Positions 44,047 through 52,275 of a stretch of 64,000 bases of DNA are shown piece after piece. Made by a program: the position numbers and the translations under genes. The stretch is from NCBI GenBank assembly GCA_039198225.1, contig JBCCTQ010000020.1:1-64000 (forward strand), in the 5' to 3' direction. A model generated the notes under the pieces. The model was not told where the DNA came from, searched no databases, and saw only the letters and a program-made list of their open reading frames with translations. The number at the start of each line of letters is the position of its first letter. Position 1 is the first letter of the stretch. This DNA comes from JASJAR01 sp039198225 (GTDB lineage Bacteria; Pseudomonadota; Alphaproteobacteria; Rhodobacterales; Rhodobacteraceae).

Positions 44047-44191
44047 CGCCAGGCCGTTCCCGTCGGCATCGCTCAGAGCAATAGCGGACCTCGTCCCAGA
44101 CCTTCTCCCACTTCTTCCGCCAGGCGAAGGGCCGTCCGCAGGTGACACAGATCTTTTGGGGCAGATTTGATTTTTTGGGGGTCTTCGCCAT
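44018..44191 (-). CDS. DUF2256 zinc-ribbon-like protein
   Basis: A 57-residue protein, below the usual ORF size cut. It reads MAKTPKKSNLPQKICVTCGR, then PFAWRKKWEKVWDEVRYCSE and RC, the full DUF2256 pattern with cysteines at 15, 18, 38 and 42 placed to bind one zinc. It starts three bases after the photolyase stop. DUF2256 genes are often found beside cryptochrome or photolyase genes, so a joint role is likely but unproven. The last dozen residues (RPGAGNRARFPG) are encoded by double-hairpin repeat C and are probably a recent replacement of the original end. Confidence 0.85.
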   Translation of the reverse strand: MAKTPKKSNLPQKICVTCGRPFAWRKKWEKVWDEVRYCSERCRRERPGAGNRARFPG

Positions 44192-44194
44192 GGC

Positions 44195-45724
44195 CTAAAG
44201 ATCGAGCTCGGCCTGCGCCGGATCAGCTTTTCGGCGCCTCGGTGCGGTCGCCCGGTCATTGACGAACCGGCCTTGGCGATCCTTCCGGGAGGCATGTTTT
44301 TCGACGACTTTTGCCGCTTCGGCGCGAAAGTCAGCACCACGGCGCACCGCCCAAACGGCCTCCCGCGCGGCCTTGGCCGCCGCCGCCACATCAACGGTCG
44401 GGGCAGGATATCTCGCCCCGAGGAACCCGGTCGCGCCGTCCCAGCGCCAGGGCTCCTGGAGAAACTCGTCCGGTACCGGCGCCAATTCTGGCACCCAGGC
44501 CCGCGTAAAACCACCCTCCGGATCCTGGTCGTGGCCCTGTTTTACAGGATTGTAGATGCGCACCGTGTTCATCCCCGTGACCCCCGATTGCATCTGGGTC
44601 TGGGGCCAGTGGATGCCTGGCTCGTAGTCGGTGAAATACCGCGCCAAGACCGGCCCCGTGGCGCGCCAATCGAGCCAAAGATGGTAAGACGCCACCGACA
44701 TCAACATGCTCCGCATGCGGAAATTGAGCCAGCCGCCGGCTTTTAGATACCGCATGCAGGCATCAACGAATGGCAGCCCGGTCTCCCCTTCCGCCCAGGC
44801 GTAGAGCCGGGCGGTGTCCGGTTCCCTGGGCCGAAGGTTCTCATAGGCCCGGTGGAGGCATTCGCGCTCTAAGGCCGGCTCGTCTTCGAGTTTCTGCATG
44901 AAATGGTCGCGCCAGGCCAACCGCGATTGGAAGCTCTTGAGGCTCCCGACCCAACCGTCCCGCGTGCCCCGGACCTCGCGCTGGCGGGCAATCGTGGCTT
45001 GCATCACTTCCCGGCCCGAAATCGTGCCCCAGGCCAGATGGGGCGAAAGCCGCGAACAGGCCGCCTCGCCCTTGACCGGAGTGGCCATGTCGGCCCGGTA
45101 GGTCCGGCCGCGCTCGGTCAAAAACCCGCCCAGAAGCGACAGGGCAGCCCCTCGCCCGCCGGCCTGGCGGTGGGGGCACGGATCAGGCGCAAGGCCTAGA
45201 TCGCTCGCGCTCGGCACCTTGCCAAAGGCGAGCCCATCAACCCCTAAAACGGCCTTCGGCGCAGTCGTAACCGGTTCGGCCATTCGCTGATCTCGAGTTT
45301 TGGCCCAGATGTCGCGGGTCGCCAGACGGCGCACAACGCCGGCAGCCGGGACCTCTTCCCAGACGATTCCGGCGTCCCGAGCCCAGGCCGCCACCCGCCT
45401 GTCCCGGCCATAGGTCCATCCGTTCCCGGTCTCCTCATGGGAGAAGATCTTGGTCGCCCCAACCTCGCGGACGAGCGCGTTGAGGATCTCCACCGCATCG
45501 CCGACCCGAACGATCAGTGGCGCTCCGAGCCCCGCTAGCTCTTCTTGTAGCTCGGCCAGGCATTCAGAAATGAAAGCCCACTGGCGCCCGGAGGCGTCAT
45601 TTTCCCGCCAGAGTTCGGGTTCGGCAATGTAGAGCGGCACCACGGCCCCGGCTTCAGCCGCCTTGGTCAGGGGAAGGTGATCTTCGACGCGGAGGTCGCG
45701 CTTAAACCATAGAATGGCGGTCAT
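44195..45724 (-). CDS. Photolyase/cryptochrome family protein
   Basis: A 509-residue flavoprotein of the DNA photolyase superfamily. The N-terminal alpha/beta domain starts ILWFKRDLRVEDHLPLTKAA. The FAD domain shows SRLSPHLAWGTISGREVM, FQSRLAWRDHFMQKLE, PFVDACMRYLKAGGWLNFRM and IYNPVKQGHDQDPEGGFTRAW. In place of the usual class I segment around NNGGWQW it has DYEPGIHWPQTQMQSGVTG, so it belongs to a divergent subgroup and its lesion or signalling role is uncertain. A basic tail (ATAPRRRKADP) follows. It is coupled to the DUF2256 gene. Confidence 0.85.
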   Translation of the reverse strand: MTAILWFKRDLRVEDHLPLTKAAEAGAVVPLYIAEPELWRENDASGRQWAFISECLAELQEELAGLGAPLIVRVGDAVEILNALVREVGATKIFSHEETGNGWTYGRDRRVAAWARDAGIVWEEVPAAGVVRRLATRDIWAKTRDQRMAEPVTTAPKAVLGVDGLAFGKVPSASDLGLAPDPCPHRQAGGRGAALSLLGGFLTERGRTYRADMATPVKGEAACSRLSPHLAWGTISGREVMQATIARQREVRGTRDGWVGSLKSFQSRLAWRDHFMQKLEDEPALERECLHRAYENLRPREPDTARLYAWAEGETGLPFVDACMRYLKAGGWLNFRMRSMLMSVASYHLWLDWRATGPVLARYFTDYEPGIHWPQTQMQSGVTGMNTVRIYNPVKQGHDQDPEGGFTRAWVPELAPVPDEFLQEPWRWDGATGFLGARYPAPTVDVAAAAKAAREAVWAVRRGADFRAEAAKVVEKHASRKDRQGRFVNDRATAPRRRKADPAQAELDL

Positions 45725-45845
45725 GACCTGAGTCTAGGTGGCCAATCACTTTAGAACAGCGGCATGGTGTCCGCGCCGGGCGGCGGACACCCTTGCGAGA
45801 CCCACTTTGGCTGGCTAATAGACGGTTTTTCGACTGGAGTTATTC

Positions 45846-48446
45846 TTGTCCGCTCCCCAACCCGCACCGGTACGCTTGTCCGATTATCGTGCGCCGTCCT
45901 ATTTGATCGACCGCGTCGATCTGACCTTCCGGCTCGACGCCCGCAAGACACGGGTGCTGTCAAAAATCCAGTTTCGACCGAGCCCTACGGCCGAGCCGGG
46001 CGTGTTTCGGCTGAATGGAGAAAACCTGGCGCTGATTTCGGCGGCGATCGATGGAGTGCCAGTCTCGCCTGATGTCACCTCCGACGCGTTGGTGGCGGAC
46101 GTGCCAAAGGGGCCGTTTCTCTGGGAGGCGGAGGTCGAGATCGATCCCGAGGGCAACAAAGCCCTCGAAGGGCTTTATATGTCGAACGGGATGTATTGCA
46201 CCCAATGCGAAGCCGAGGGTTTCCGACGGATCACCTATTACCCCGACCGCCCCGACATTCTCGCCCCTTTTCACGTCAGGATCGAAGGCGAGGCGCCGGT
46301 CCTTTTGTCAAACGGCAATCCCAGCAAAAGCGGCCCAGGCTTTGCAGAATGGGACGATCCGTGGCCGAAACCATCCTACCTTTTTGCCCTCGTCGCCGGA
46401 GATCTCCGTGCGGTGAGCGACCACTTCACCACCCGGTCGGGCCGTGATGTGGCGCTTAACATCTGGGTGCGTCCGGGCGATGAACCCCGAGCTGGCTTTG
46501 CACTTGAAGCGCTGAAACGGGCTATGGCTTGGGACGAGACGGAATATGGCCGCGAATACGATCTCGACGTCTTCAACATCGTCGCGGTGGACGATTTCAA
46601 CGCCGGGGCCATGGAAAACAAGGGCCTCAACATCTTCAACGCCAAATACGTCCTTGCCAGCCCCGCCACGGCGACCGACCGGGAATACGAGTTGATCGAG
46701 GCGATCATCGCCCACGAGTATTTCCACAATTGGACGGGCAATCGGGTGACGTGCCGCGACTGGTTCCAGCTTTGCCTCAAAGAAGGTCTGACGGTATTTC
46801 GTGACCAGCAATTCACTGGCCATATGCGCTCGGAAGCCGTGAAACGCATCGACGATGTTCTGGCCCTCAGAGCGTCTCAGTTTCGTGAGGATGCGGGGCC
46901 GCTCGCGCACCCGGTTCGCCCTGATTCCTACATTGAGATCAACAACTTCTACACGTCTACCGTGTATGAAAAGGGTGCCGAAGTCATCGGCATGCTCCGC
47001 CGCCTGGTGGGCGCTGACGATTATCGCAAAGCACTCGATCTTTACTTTGAACGCCATGACGGCGAGGCGGCGACAATTGAGGATTGGCTCAAGGTCTTCG
47101 AAGACACGACCGGGCGCGATTTGGGGCAATTCTCGCACTGGTACCGTCAGGCCGGAACGCCACGGATTGCGGTTAGTGAATCCTTAGACGGCGCGACATA
47201 CCGGCTGACCTTTCGCCAGGAAACCCGACCCACCCCGGGCGCGCCTTCAAAATCGCCCCAAGTTATACCCGTCGCCGTCGGCCTTCTCGGACCCAACGGG
47301 GACGAGACCATGCCGACCCGGGTGCTCGAACTCACCGAACCCGAACAGAGCTTTGAGTTCCATTGGACCGAAGAAGGATGGCGTCCTGCTGGCGAGGCCC
47401 CCTCGGGAATGGGGCACCCGCCGAAACCGATCCCATCGATCCTCAGGGAGTTTTCCGCCCCGGTCATCGTCGAGCGGCAGGTGAGTAAGGATGAGCGTAC
47501 TTTCCTACTTGCCCACGACACCGACCCCTTCAACAAATGGGATGCGGGTCGGAGCCTGGCCAAAGACGTTCTGATCGGCGCGATCACAGACGGGCTCGAT
47601 CCGCCCGCCGCCTGGACCGATGCCTTGGCCAACGTTCTTCGGGACACGAGGCTAGATCCGGCCTTTCGGGCCCTGGCATTGTCGCTGCCGGGCGAGGACG
47701 ATCTGGCCGAAACGCTTCACAATCAAGGCCAGGTTCCAGACCCCACGGCGATCCACACGGCTCTTCGGTCGGTCAAGACCAAGTTGGCGGCGGCCCTTGC
47801 CCCGGATCTCGAACGCGCCTTTCACGAGATGGAAGTCCCTGGAGCCTTCTCGCCGGACCCCTATCACGCCGGGCGTCGGAGCCTCCGGATCGCCGCGCTC
47901 GGCCTTTTTAGTCGCACCGATGGAGGCCAGGCGGCGTCGGACCTTTTTGCGCGGGCCGACAATATGACGGAGAGCCTCGGCGCCCTGACCGCGCTTCTTG
48001 ATGCTGGCCACGGCACGGAAGAGCTCCGCCGGTTCCATGACACATGGCGGGAAGACCGGCTCGTCCTCGACAAGTGGTTTTCTTACTCGGTCCGTTTCGC
48101 TCCGCCCAAAAAGGCCCAAGAGACCGCCCAAAGCCTCACCGAGCATCCCGCCTTTGATTGGAAAAATCCCAACCGGTTCCGGGCGGTGATGGGTGGACTT
48201 GCTGGGAATGCGGCCGGATTTCACTGGCCCGACGGACGGGGATACCGTTTTTTTGCCGAATGGCTCTTGCGGCTTGACCCGGTCAACCCCCAGACGGCGG
48301 CCCGCATGTCGACGGTCTTCGAGACCTGGCGGCGCTACGATGCCGACCGGCAGGGGCTCATTCGGCAGGAATTGCATCGCATTTCGACCAACACAAAGAT
48401 CAGCCGAGATATGACTGAAATCGTTGGGCGAATTCTGAGCGGATAG
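45846..48446 (+). CDS. pepN: Aminopeptidase N (M1 family)
   Basis: A zinc aminopeptidase of the E. coli PepN type, 866 residues. The exopeptidase motif GAMEN is at residues 254-258, the zinc motif HEYFHNW starts at 290 with the third ligand Glu 313 (LCLKEGLTVFRD), and the catalytic Tyr region is NFYTSTVYEKGAEVI. C-terminal helical repeats are present. The start is TTG with TGGAG upstream. It is divergent from the photolyase gene. It is cytoplasmic and is expected to degrade peptides. Confidence 0.95.
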   Translation: MSAPQPAPVRLSDYRAPSYLIDRVDLTFRLDARKTRVLSKIQFRPSPTAEPGVFRLNGENLALISAAIDGVPVSPDVTSDALVADVPKGPFLWEAEVEIDPEGNKALEGLYMSNGMYCTQCEAEGFRRITYYPDRPDILAPFHVRIEGEAPVLLSNGNPSKSGPGFAEWDDPWPKPSYLFALVAGDLRAVSDHFTTRSGRDVALNIWVRPGDEPRAGFALEALKRAMAWDETEYGREYDLDVFNIVAVDDFNAGAMENKGLNIFNAKYVLASPATATDREYELIEAIIAHEYFHNWTGNRVTCRDWFQLCLKEGLTVFRDQQFTGHMRSEAVKRIDDVLALRASQFREDAGPLAHPVRPDSYIEINNFYTSTVYEKGAEVIGMLRRLVGADDYRKALDLYFERHDGEAATIEDWLKVFEDTTGRDLGQFSHWYRQAGTPRIAVSESLDGATYRLTFRQETRPTPGAPSKSPQVIPVAVGLLGPNGDETMPTRVLELTEPEQSFEFHWTEEGWRPAGEAPSGMGHPPKPIPSILREFSAPVIVERQVSKDERTFLLAHDTDPFNKWDAGRSLAKDVLIGAITDGLDPPAAWTDALANVLRDTRLDPAFRALALSLPGEDDLAETLHNQGQVPDPTAIHTALRSVKTKLAAALAPDLERAFHEMEVPGAFSPDPYHAGRRSLRIAALGLFSRTDGGQAASDLFARADNMTESLGALTALLDAGHGTEELRRFHDTWREDRLVLDKWFSYSVRFAPPKKAQETAQSLTEHPAFDWKNPNRFRAVMGGLAGNAAGFHWPDGRGYRFFAEWLLRLDPVNPQTAARMSTVFETWRRYDADRQGLIRQELHRISTNTKISRDMTEIVGRILSG

Positions 48447-48598
48447 AACGGCATTTAGGCTGGCCCAAGCCGGCAATTTCGCGAAGTGCCTCATTGATGG
48501 GCAAATGTCTGCCGGAAAGTTAGCGCCGGAGGTGCGTTCGGGCGCGTTCCGGGATACTGTTACCGAAGTGTCGCAGAGTTCTGTTCCAAGGCGGCAAC

Positions 48599-49480
48599 AT
48601 GAAAGACCGTATTGACCCATTAATTGAAGAACGCGCGCCGTGGCTTTTCGGCAATTCTTTTTTCGCTGAACCGGCCCGGGAGATGCTCAATTCCCTTTTG
48701 GGGTATCACCGCACGGTGGCCCTGGCGGAGATTTTCCGCGACATGCCGGTCGACCGGATCATGGATGAATTGGCGCTTCTCTTGGCCAAGGACGTCAAAG
48801 TCTCCGGGACGGCGAATATACCTGCGCGGGGCCCCGCACTCATCGTGGCAAACCACCCGACCGGGATCGCCGACGGGATCATGCTTTGGCACGCCCTGTC
48901 GCAGATCAGGCCCGATCTCTTCATCTATGCGAATTCCGACATCATGCGGATTTTGCCGCAGTTTGGCGACATCATCGCGCCGGTCGAATGGCAGCCGCAT
49001 AAACGCAGCCACAGCAAGACCCGCGAGACCATGGCCTATACGCGCAGTGCCATCGATGCCGGGCGTCTCGGAGTGATCTTTCCGTCCGGACGGCTGGCCA
49101 AACGGCGGGGACTTTGGCTTTTCGAGCGGCCCTGGATGGCCTCAGCGGCGATGATCGCGCGGAAATTCGACCTTCCCGTTATCCCAATCAACATCCGGGC
49201 ACGGAACTCTGCCCTCTTTTATTTCTTCGACCTCATCCACCCGACGCTGCGCGATATCACGCTCTTCCATGAGACGCTCAACAAAGGGCGCCAGCCCTAC
49301 CGGATCACCGTGGGGGCACCGATCCGGCCGGCGGATCTTTCGGCAAAATCCGAAGAGGGCATCCTGGCTCTCCGGAAGGCCACGCTCCGGCTTGGGGGCC
49401 GCCATGCGCCCAAAGTGAGCCTCGTCGACGTCAGCCGCCGCCCCCGCTGGGCCAGAAACCTTCTTCCCGAAGCACAATAG
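48599..49480 (+). CDS. PlsC-like 1-acyl-glycerol-3-phosphate acyltransferase family protein
   Basis: A 293-residue acyltransferase. The catalytic box is ALIVANHPTGIADG (His 86, Asp 92, with one extra residue against the classic HX4D). The acceptor-binding motif is VIFPSGRLAKRRG. A further conserved segment is LPVIPINIRARNSALFYFF. Such proteins acylate lysophospholipids or ornithine lipids; the substrate here is not clear. No N-terminal membrane helix is obvious. The gene stands alone, 150 bp after pepN. Confidence 0.85.
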   Translation: MKDRIDPLIEERAPWLFGNSFFAEPAREMLNSLLGYHRTVALAEIFRDMPVDRIMDELALLLAKDVKVSGTANIPARGPALIVANHPTGIADGIMLWHALSQIRPDLFIYANSDIMRILPQFGDIIAPVEWQPHKRSHSKTRETMAYTRSAIDAGRLGVIFPSGRLAKRRGLWLFERPWMASAAMIARKFDLPVIPINIRARNSALFYFFDLIHPTLRDITLFHETLNKGRQPYRITVGAPIRPADLSAKSEEGILALRKATLRLGGRHAPKVSLVDVSRRPRWARNLLPEAQ

Positions 49481-49571
49481 GCACGGGCCGCGCCCGTTAG
49501 CATTCTGTTAAGCACGTCAGCCTAGGGTTGCGCGCAATTGGCCGAAGCCCGTTCAGACGGAAGGAGACAGC

Positions 49572-50303
49572 GTGCAGGCACTGACCAGAGCGACGTGGGC
49601 ATTCGTCTTTTTCCTAGGTTTATCAGGTCCCGGCGCGGCAGCGGTGATCGATTTCGACGACGGCATCGAAGGCGATCTTACCGGGTCCGAGATCTTTGGT
49701 GGCCTTCTGACGCTCGACGGCAATGGGGATACGCTTGCGCTCTTTAACTCGAATTGTAACGGCAACGGATCGACCGAGTTTGGCGTCGCTTGCACCGGAG
49801 GCGACCCCGATCTCGCTTCGGGGAGCGCCTTCGGTACGGCCCCCCAAGGTCTTGTCTTGATCATCGAAGAAAACCCGGGCGACGGGGTGCCCGACGACGA
49901 TGCGCGGGGCGGCGACATCACCTTCGATTTCCTGGGGGCCATGCGGCTCGTGTCGATGAGTTTTCTCGACCTTGATCGGAATTTCTCCGATCTAATCTTC
50001 GACGTGGTCCAGGCCGACGGCACGACGCTTTTTGACGCGGTGCCCAGCGCTGTTACGCTCCTCTCTAGTGTGGAGGGCGACAATTCGCTCCGACGGTTCG
50101 ATTTCGGCATTGGCAATGTGACGAGCTTGCAATTTTCGACTTCCGATAGCGGCGCGGTGGCAGGTCTCGTGATCGAGCCCGATCTCACGGTTCCACCGCC
50201 CGATCTTGACCTCATCTCCATGCCGATCCCGGCCGGTCTGCCGCTTCTCTTGACCGGGATTGGAGCGCTTTTATGGGCGCGGCGGCGGAGCTCAATGGGC
50301 TAG
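49572..50303 (+). CDS. Exported protein with VPLPA-CTERM-type sorting signal
   Basis: The 243-residue protein has an N-terminal signal peptide (ATWAFVFFLGLSGPGAAA) and a C-terminal tripartite tail: motif MPIPAGLPLL, a hydrophobic helix (LLTGIGALLWA), then ARRRSS. This matches the VPLPA variant of PEP-CTERM signals, processed by an exosortase (XrtD type) in Rhodobacterales. The mature part, rich in Asp and Gly (DFDDGIEGDLTG, NGDTLALFNSNCNGNGS), is probably a beta-sandwich. The GTG start has AAGGAG upstream. No exosortase gene is in the window. A dispersed repeat follows directly. Confidence 0.8.
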   Translation: MQALTRATWAFVFFLGLSGPGAAAVIDFDDGIEGDLTGSEIFGGLLTLDGNGDTLALFNSNCNGNGSTEFGVACTGGDPDLASGSAFGTAPQGLVLIIEENPGDGVPDDDARGGDITFDFLGAMRLVSMSFLDLDRNFSDLIFDVVQADGTTLFDAVPSAVTLLSSVEGDNSLRRFDFGIGNVTSLQFSTSDSGAVAGLVIEPDLTVPPPDLDLISMPIPAGLPLLLTGIGALLWARRRSSMG

Positions 50304-50306
50304 ATT

Positions 50307-50360
50307 GGGGGTTTCACACCCCCAAACCCCCGTGGAGTATTTCAGCCAGGATGAAGGGCC
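50307..50360 (+). repeat. Dispersed intergenic repeat, copy 4 (long form)
   Basis: It begins with the hairpin GGGGGTTTCACACCCCC, four bases after the stop of the VPLPA gene. It continues with CCCCCGTGGAGTATTT and CCAGGATGAAGGGCC. Copy 6 (55312) shares this whole long form in the opposite orientation. The hairpin may serve as a terminator. Confidence 0.75.
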
Positions 50361-50369
50361 TGTGCGGGC

Positions 50370-50996
50370 TCAGCCCTGGCAGGCGGGCAAGGCCCGGGTC
50401 GAGGCAGCGATGGCGGCCCGCGGCGCCGGGCGTGCCAGGGGCCCCCAATCGGCGGCGATGCCGTCCCCGCCTTCAGCAATAACCCCGTCGCGGGCCACGG
50501 TCTGGCCCATGATGCGGAGCCCGCAGCGGAGATTATTGGCCCCGTCCTTGAGCGCCGCCTCACTTGGAGCCGGGCACCCATAGCCCGCCGCCGTTGCCGG
50601 GGAGATTTGTAAGAGCCCGTGCCAGCGCCCGGACCCGCCCGAGACATCCTCCCGCCAGGTGCTTTCGCGGCGGGTCAGTTCGGCAAGAAACCCGACCCAG
50701 AAGGCTTTCCTTCCTTGTCGATCGGCGTCGGCGAAAGCCGGACAGAATGTGGCTGCGTCGCGCGGGACCCGATCGATCAAACTCGCGGCCGGGCCCGTGT
50801 CCAAAGCCGAAACGACGGTGCGCGACCAGGAGCGCCCCTTCGCAACGCTGTCCCAGGCGGCGGCTGGGATTGCTGGCTGGGGAGCTGGGGCGGCCGCTGC
50901 GGGCGGGTCGGCGGGGGCGCAGCCCCAAAGGATAACCCCAGCGGCGAGGAGTGCTGGAAGACCCAAAGGGCGCGGAAGGAAGCGGATTGGAACCAT
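50370..50996 (-). CDS. Transglycosylase SLT-domain lipoprotein
   Basis: A 208-residue protein with a lipoprotein signal (lipobox LWGC, Cys at residue 26), then a proline- and alanine-rich linker (PAAAAPAPQPAIP). The domain resembles lytic transglycosylases: AELTRRESTWREDVSG with a catalytic-type Glu at 111, then GRWHGLLQISPATAAGYGC. It would act on peptidoglycan from the membrane. The Cys pair in the domain (GYGCP and LRCGL) may form a disulphide. It is convergent with the VPLPA gene, 66 bp away, with repeat copy 4 between. Confidence 0.8.
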   Translation of the reverse strand: MVPIRFLPRPLGLPALLAAGVILWGCAPADPPAAAAPAPQPAIPAAAWDSVAKGRSWSRTVVSALDTGPAASLIDRVPRDAATFCPAFADADRQGRKAFWVGFLAELTRRESTWREDVSGGSGRWHGLLQISPATAAGYGCPAPSEAALKDGANNLRCGLRIMGQTVARDGVIAEGGDGIAADWGPLARPAPRAAIAASTRALPACQG

Positions 50997-51126
50997 GCGT
51001 CATCCCTGACCGAGAGTGCTCCGAAGGTCCACTCTTAGCAACGAAGCATTGCGGCGGAATTTCGCAGGAGAAATGTAGTGATCGCGCCCAAAACGGCTTA
51101 GATGTCCCCCAACCTACGGAGCGACC

Positions 51127-52275
51127 ATGGCAGAGCGGAGCATTTTCGAAGAGGTGGATGGGGCCAAATCTGCGGCGCCTAAACCCCAGGGTGGAGTGAT
51201 CGAACGGGCGGGTTCGGGGACGCGGGCCGGGGCCCGTGCCTTTGTGCGCGCCTGGCTCTCTGTGTTGTTCTTTTTGGTGGTGGCGATTGTTGTTGTGGGC
51301 GGGCTGACCCGGCTCACCGATTCCGGGCTTTCGATCACCGAATGGGAACCTCTCCGCGGCGCGATTCCACCCCTCTCGGCAGCCGATTGGCAGGCAGAGT
51401 TTGATGCCTACCGGCAAATTCCGGAATACCAACTCCAAAACCGCGGCATGAGCCTTTCAGAGTTTCAGTTCATATATTGGTGGGAATGGGGCCACCGCCA
51501 ATTGGGCCGAGTGATCGGACTTGTGTGGGCAGTGGGATTCTTCGGTCTTTTGGTCAGTCGAAAAATGCCCCCCGGCTGGACCGGCCGGCTTTTCCTTATC
51601 GGTGCCCTTGGCGGGCTCCAGGGTGCCATTGGGTGGTGGATGGTCTCTTCGGGCCTCGAAGGGACGATGCTCGACGTGGCCTCTTACCGATTGGCCACCC
51701 ATCTCGGCCTCGCCTTCATCATATTGGGTTTTATTACCTGGTTTATCCTGAGTTTCCGACGCAGCGAGGCCGACCTTATCCAATTCCGCCGGAACCGGGA
51801 GCGGCGTCTCTTTGGGTTGGCCACAGCCCTTTTGGCCTTTGCCTTTGTCCAGATCCTCCTCGGCGCCCTGGTGGCCGGGATCGACGCCGGCCAGGCATTT
51901 GCCACCTGGCCTTTGATGGGCGGCGGTTTTTTCCCGCCAGGGGCGTTTGATCTCGAACCCCTCTGGCGGAACTTTTTTGAGAATGCGGGCCTCGTGCAAT
52001 TCATGCACCGGATGGCGAGCTATCTCTTGTTTGCGTTCGGGATCTTTGTCTGGTGGCAGGGGCGGGGCTCGGGCACGCGGGCGGTGCGGACGGCATTTCA
52101 TGCGATGTTTGCAATGATGCTCATCCAGGTGGTGATCGGGATCATGACACTGGTCCACGCCGCCCCCCTTCAGATGGCGATCCTCCACCAATTTGGTGCG
52201 GTCATCCTTTGGGTCCTGATCCTCAGGGCGCGGTTTCTGTCCGCTTACCCGCCCTCTCAATCGGTGCGGGCATGA
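51127..52275 (+). CDS. ctaA: Heme A synthase (CtaA/COX15)
   Basis: This membrane enzyme oxidises heme O to heme A for aa3-type cytochrome oxidase. The 382-residue protein has eight helices. Key segments are GGLTRLTDSGLSITEW, the heme-binding WEWGHRQLGR, ATHLGLAFI, FMHRMASYLLF and LHQFGAVIL, whose His residues are the expected axial ligands. It lacks the cysteine pair of the Bacillus type and is of the alphaproteobacterial/mitochondrial type. Its stop overlaps the ATG of the M32 carboxypeptidase gene. The oxidase genes are not in the window. Confidence 0.94.
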   Translation: MAERSIFEEVDGAKSAAPKPQGGVIERAGSGTRAGARAFVRAWLSVLFFLVVAIVVVGGLTRLTDSGLSITEWEPLRGAIPPLSAADWQAEFDAYRQIPEYQLQNRGMSLSEFQFIYWWEWGHRQLGRVIGLVWAVGFFGLLVSRKMPPGWTGRLFLIGALGGLQGAIGWWMVSSGLEGTMLDVASYRLATHLGLAFIILGFITWFILSFRRSEADLIQFRRNRERRLFGLATALLAFAFVQILLGALVAGIDAGQAFATWPLMGGGFFPPGAFDLEPLWRNFFENAGLVQFMHRMASYLLFAFGIFVWWQGRGSGTRAVRTAFHAMFAMMLIQVVIGIMTLVHAAPLQMAILHQFGAVILWVLILRARFLSAYPPSQSVRA

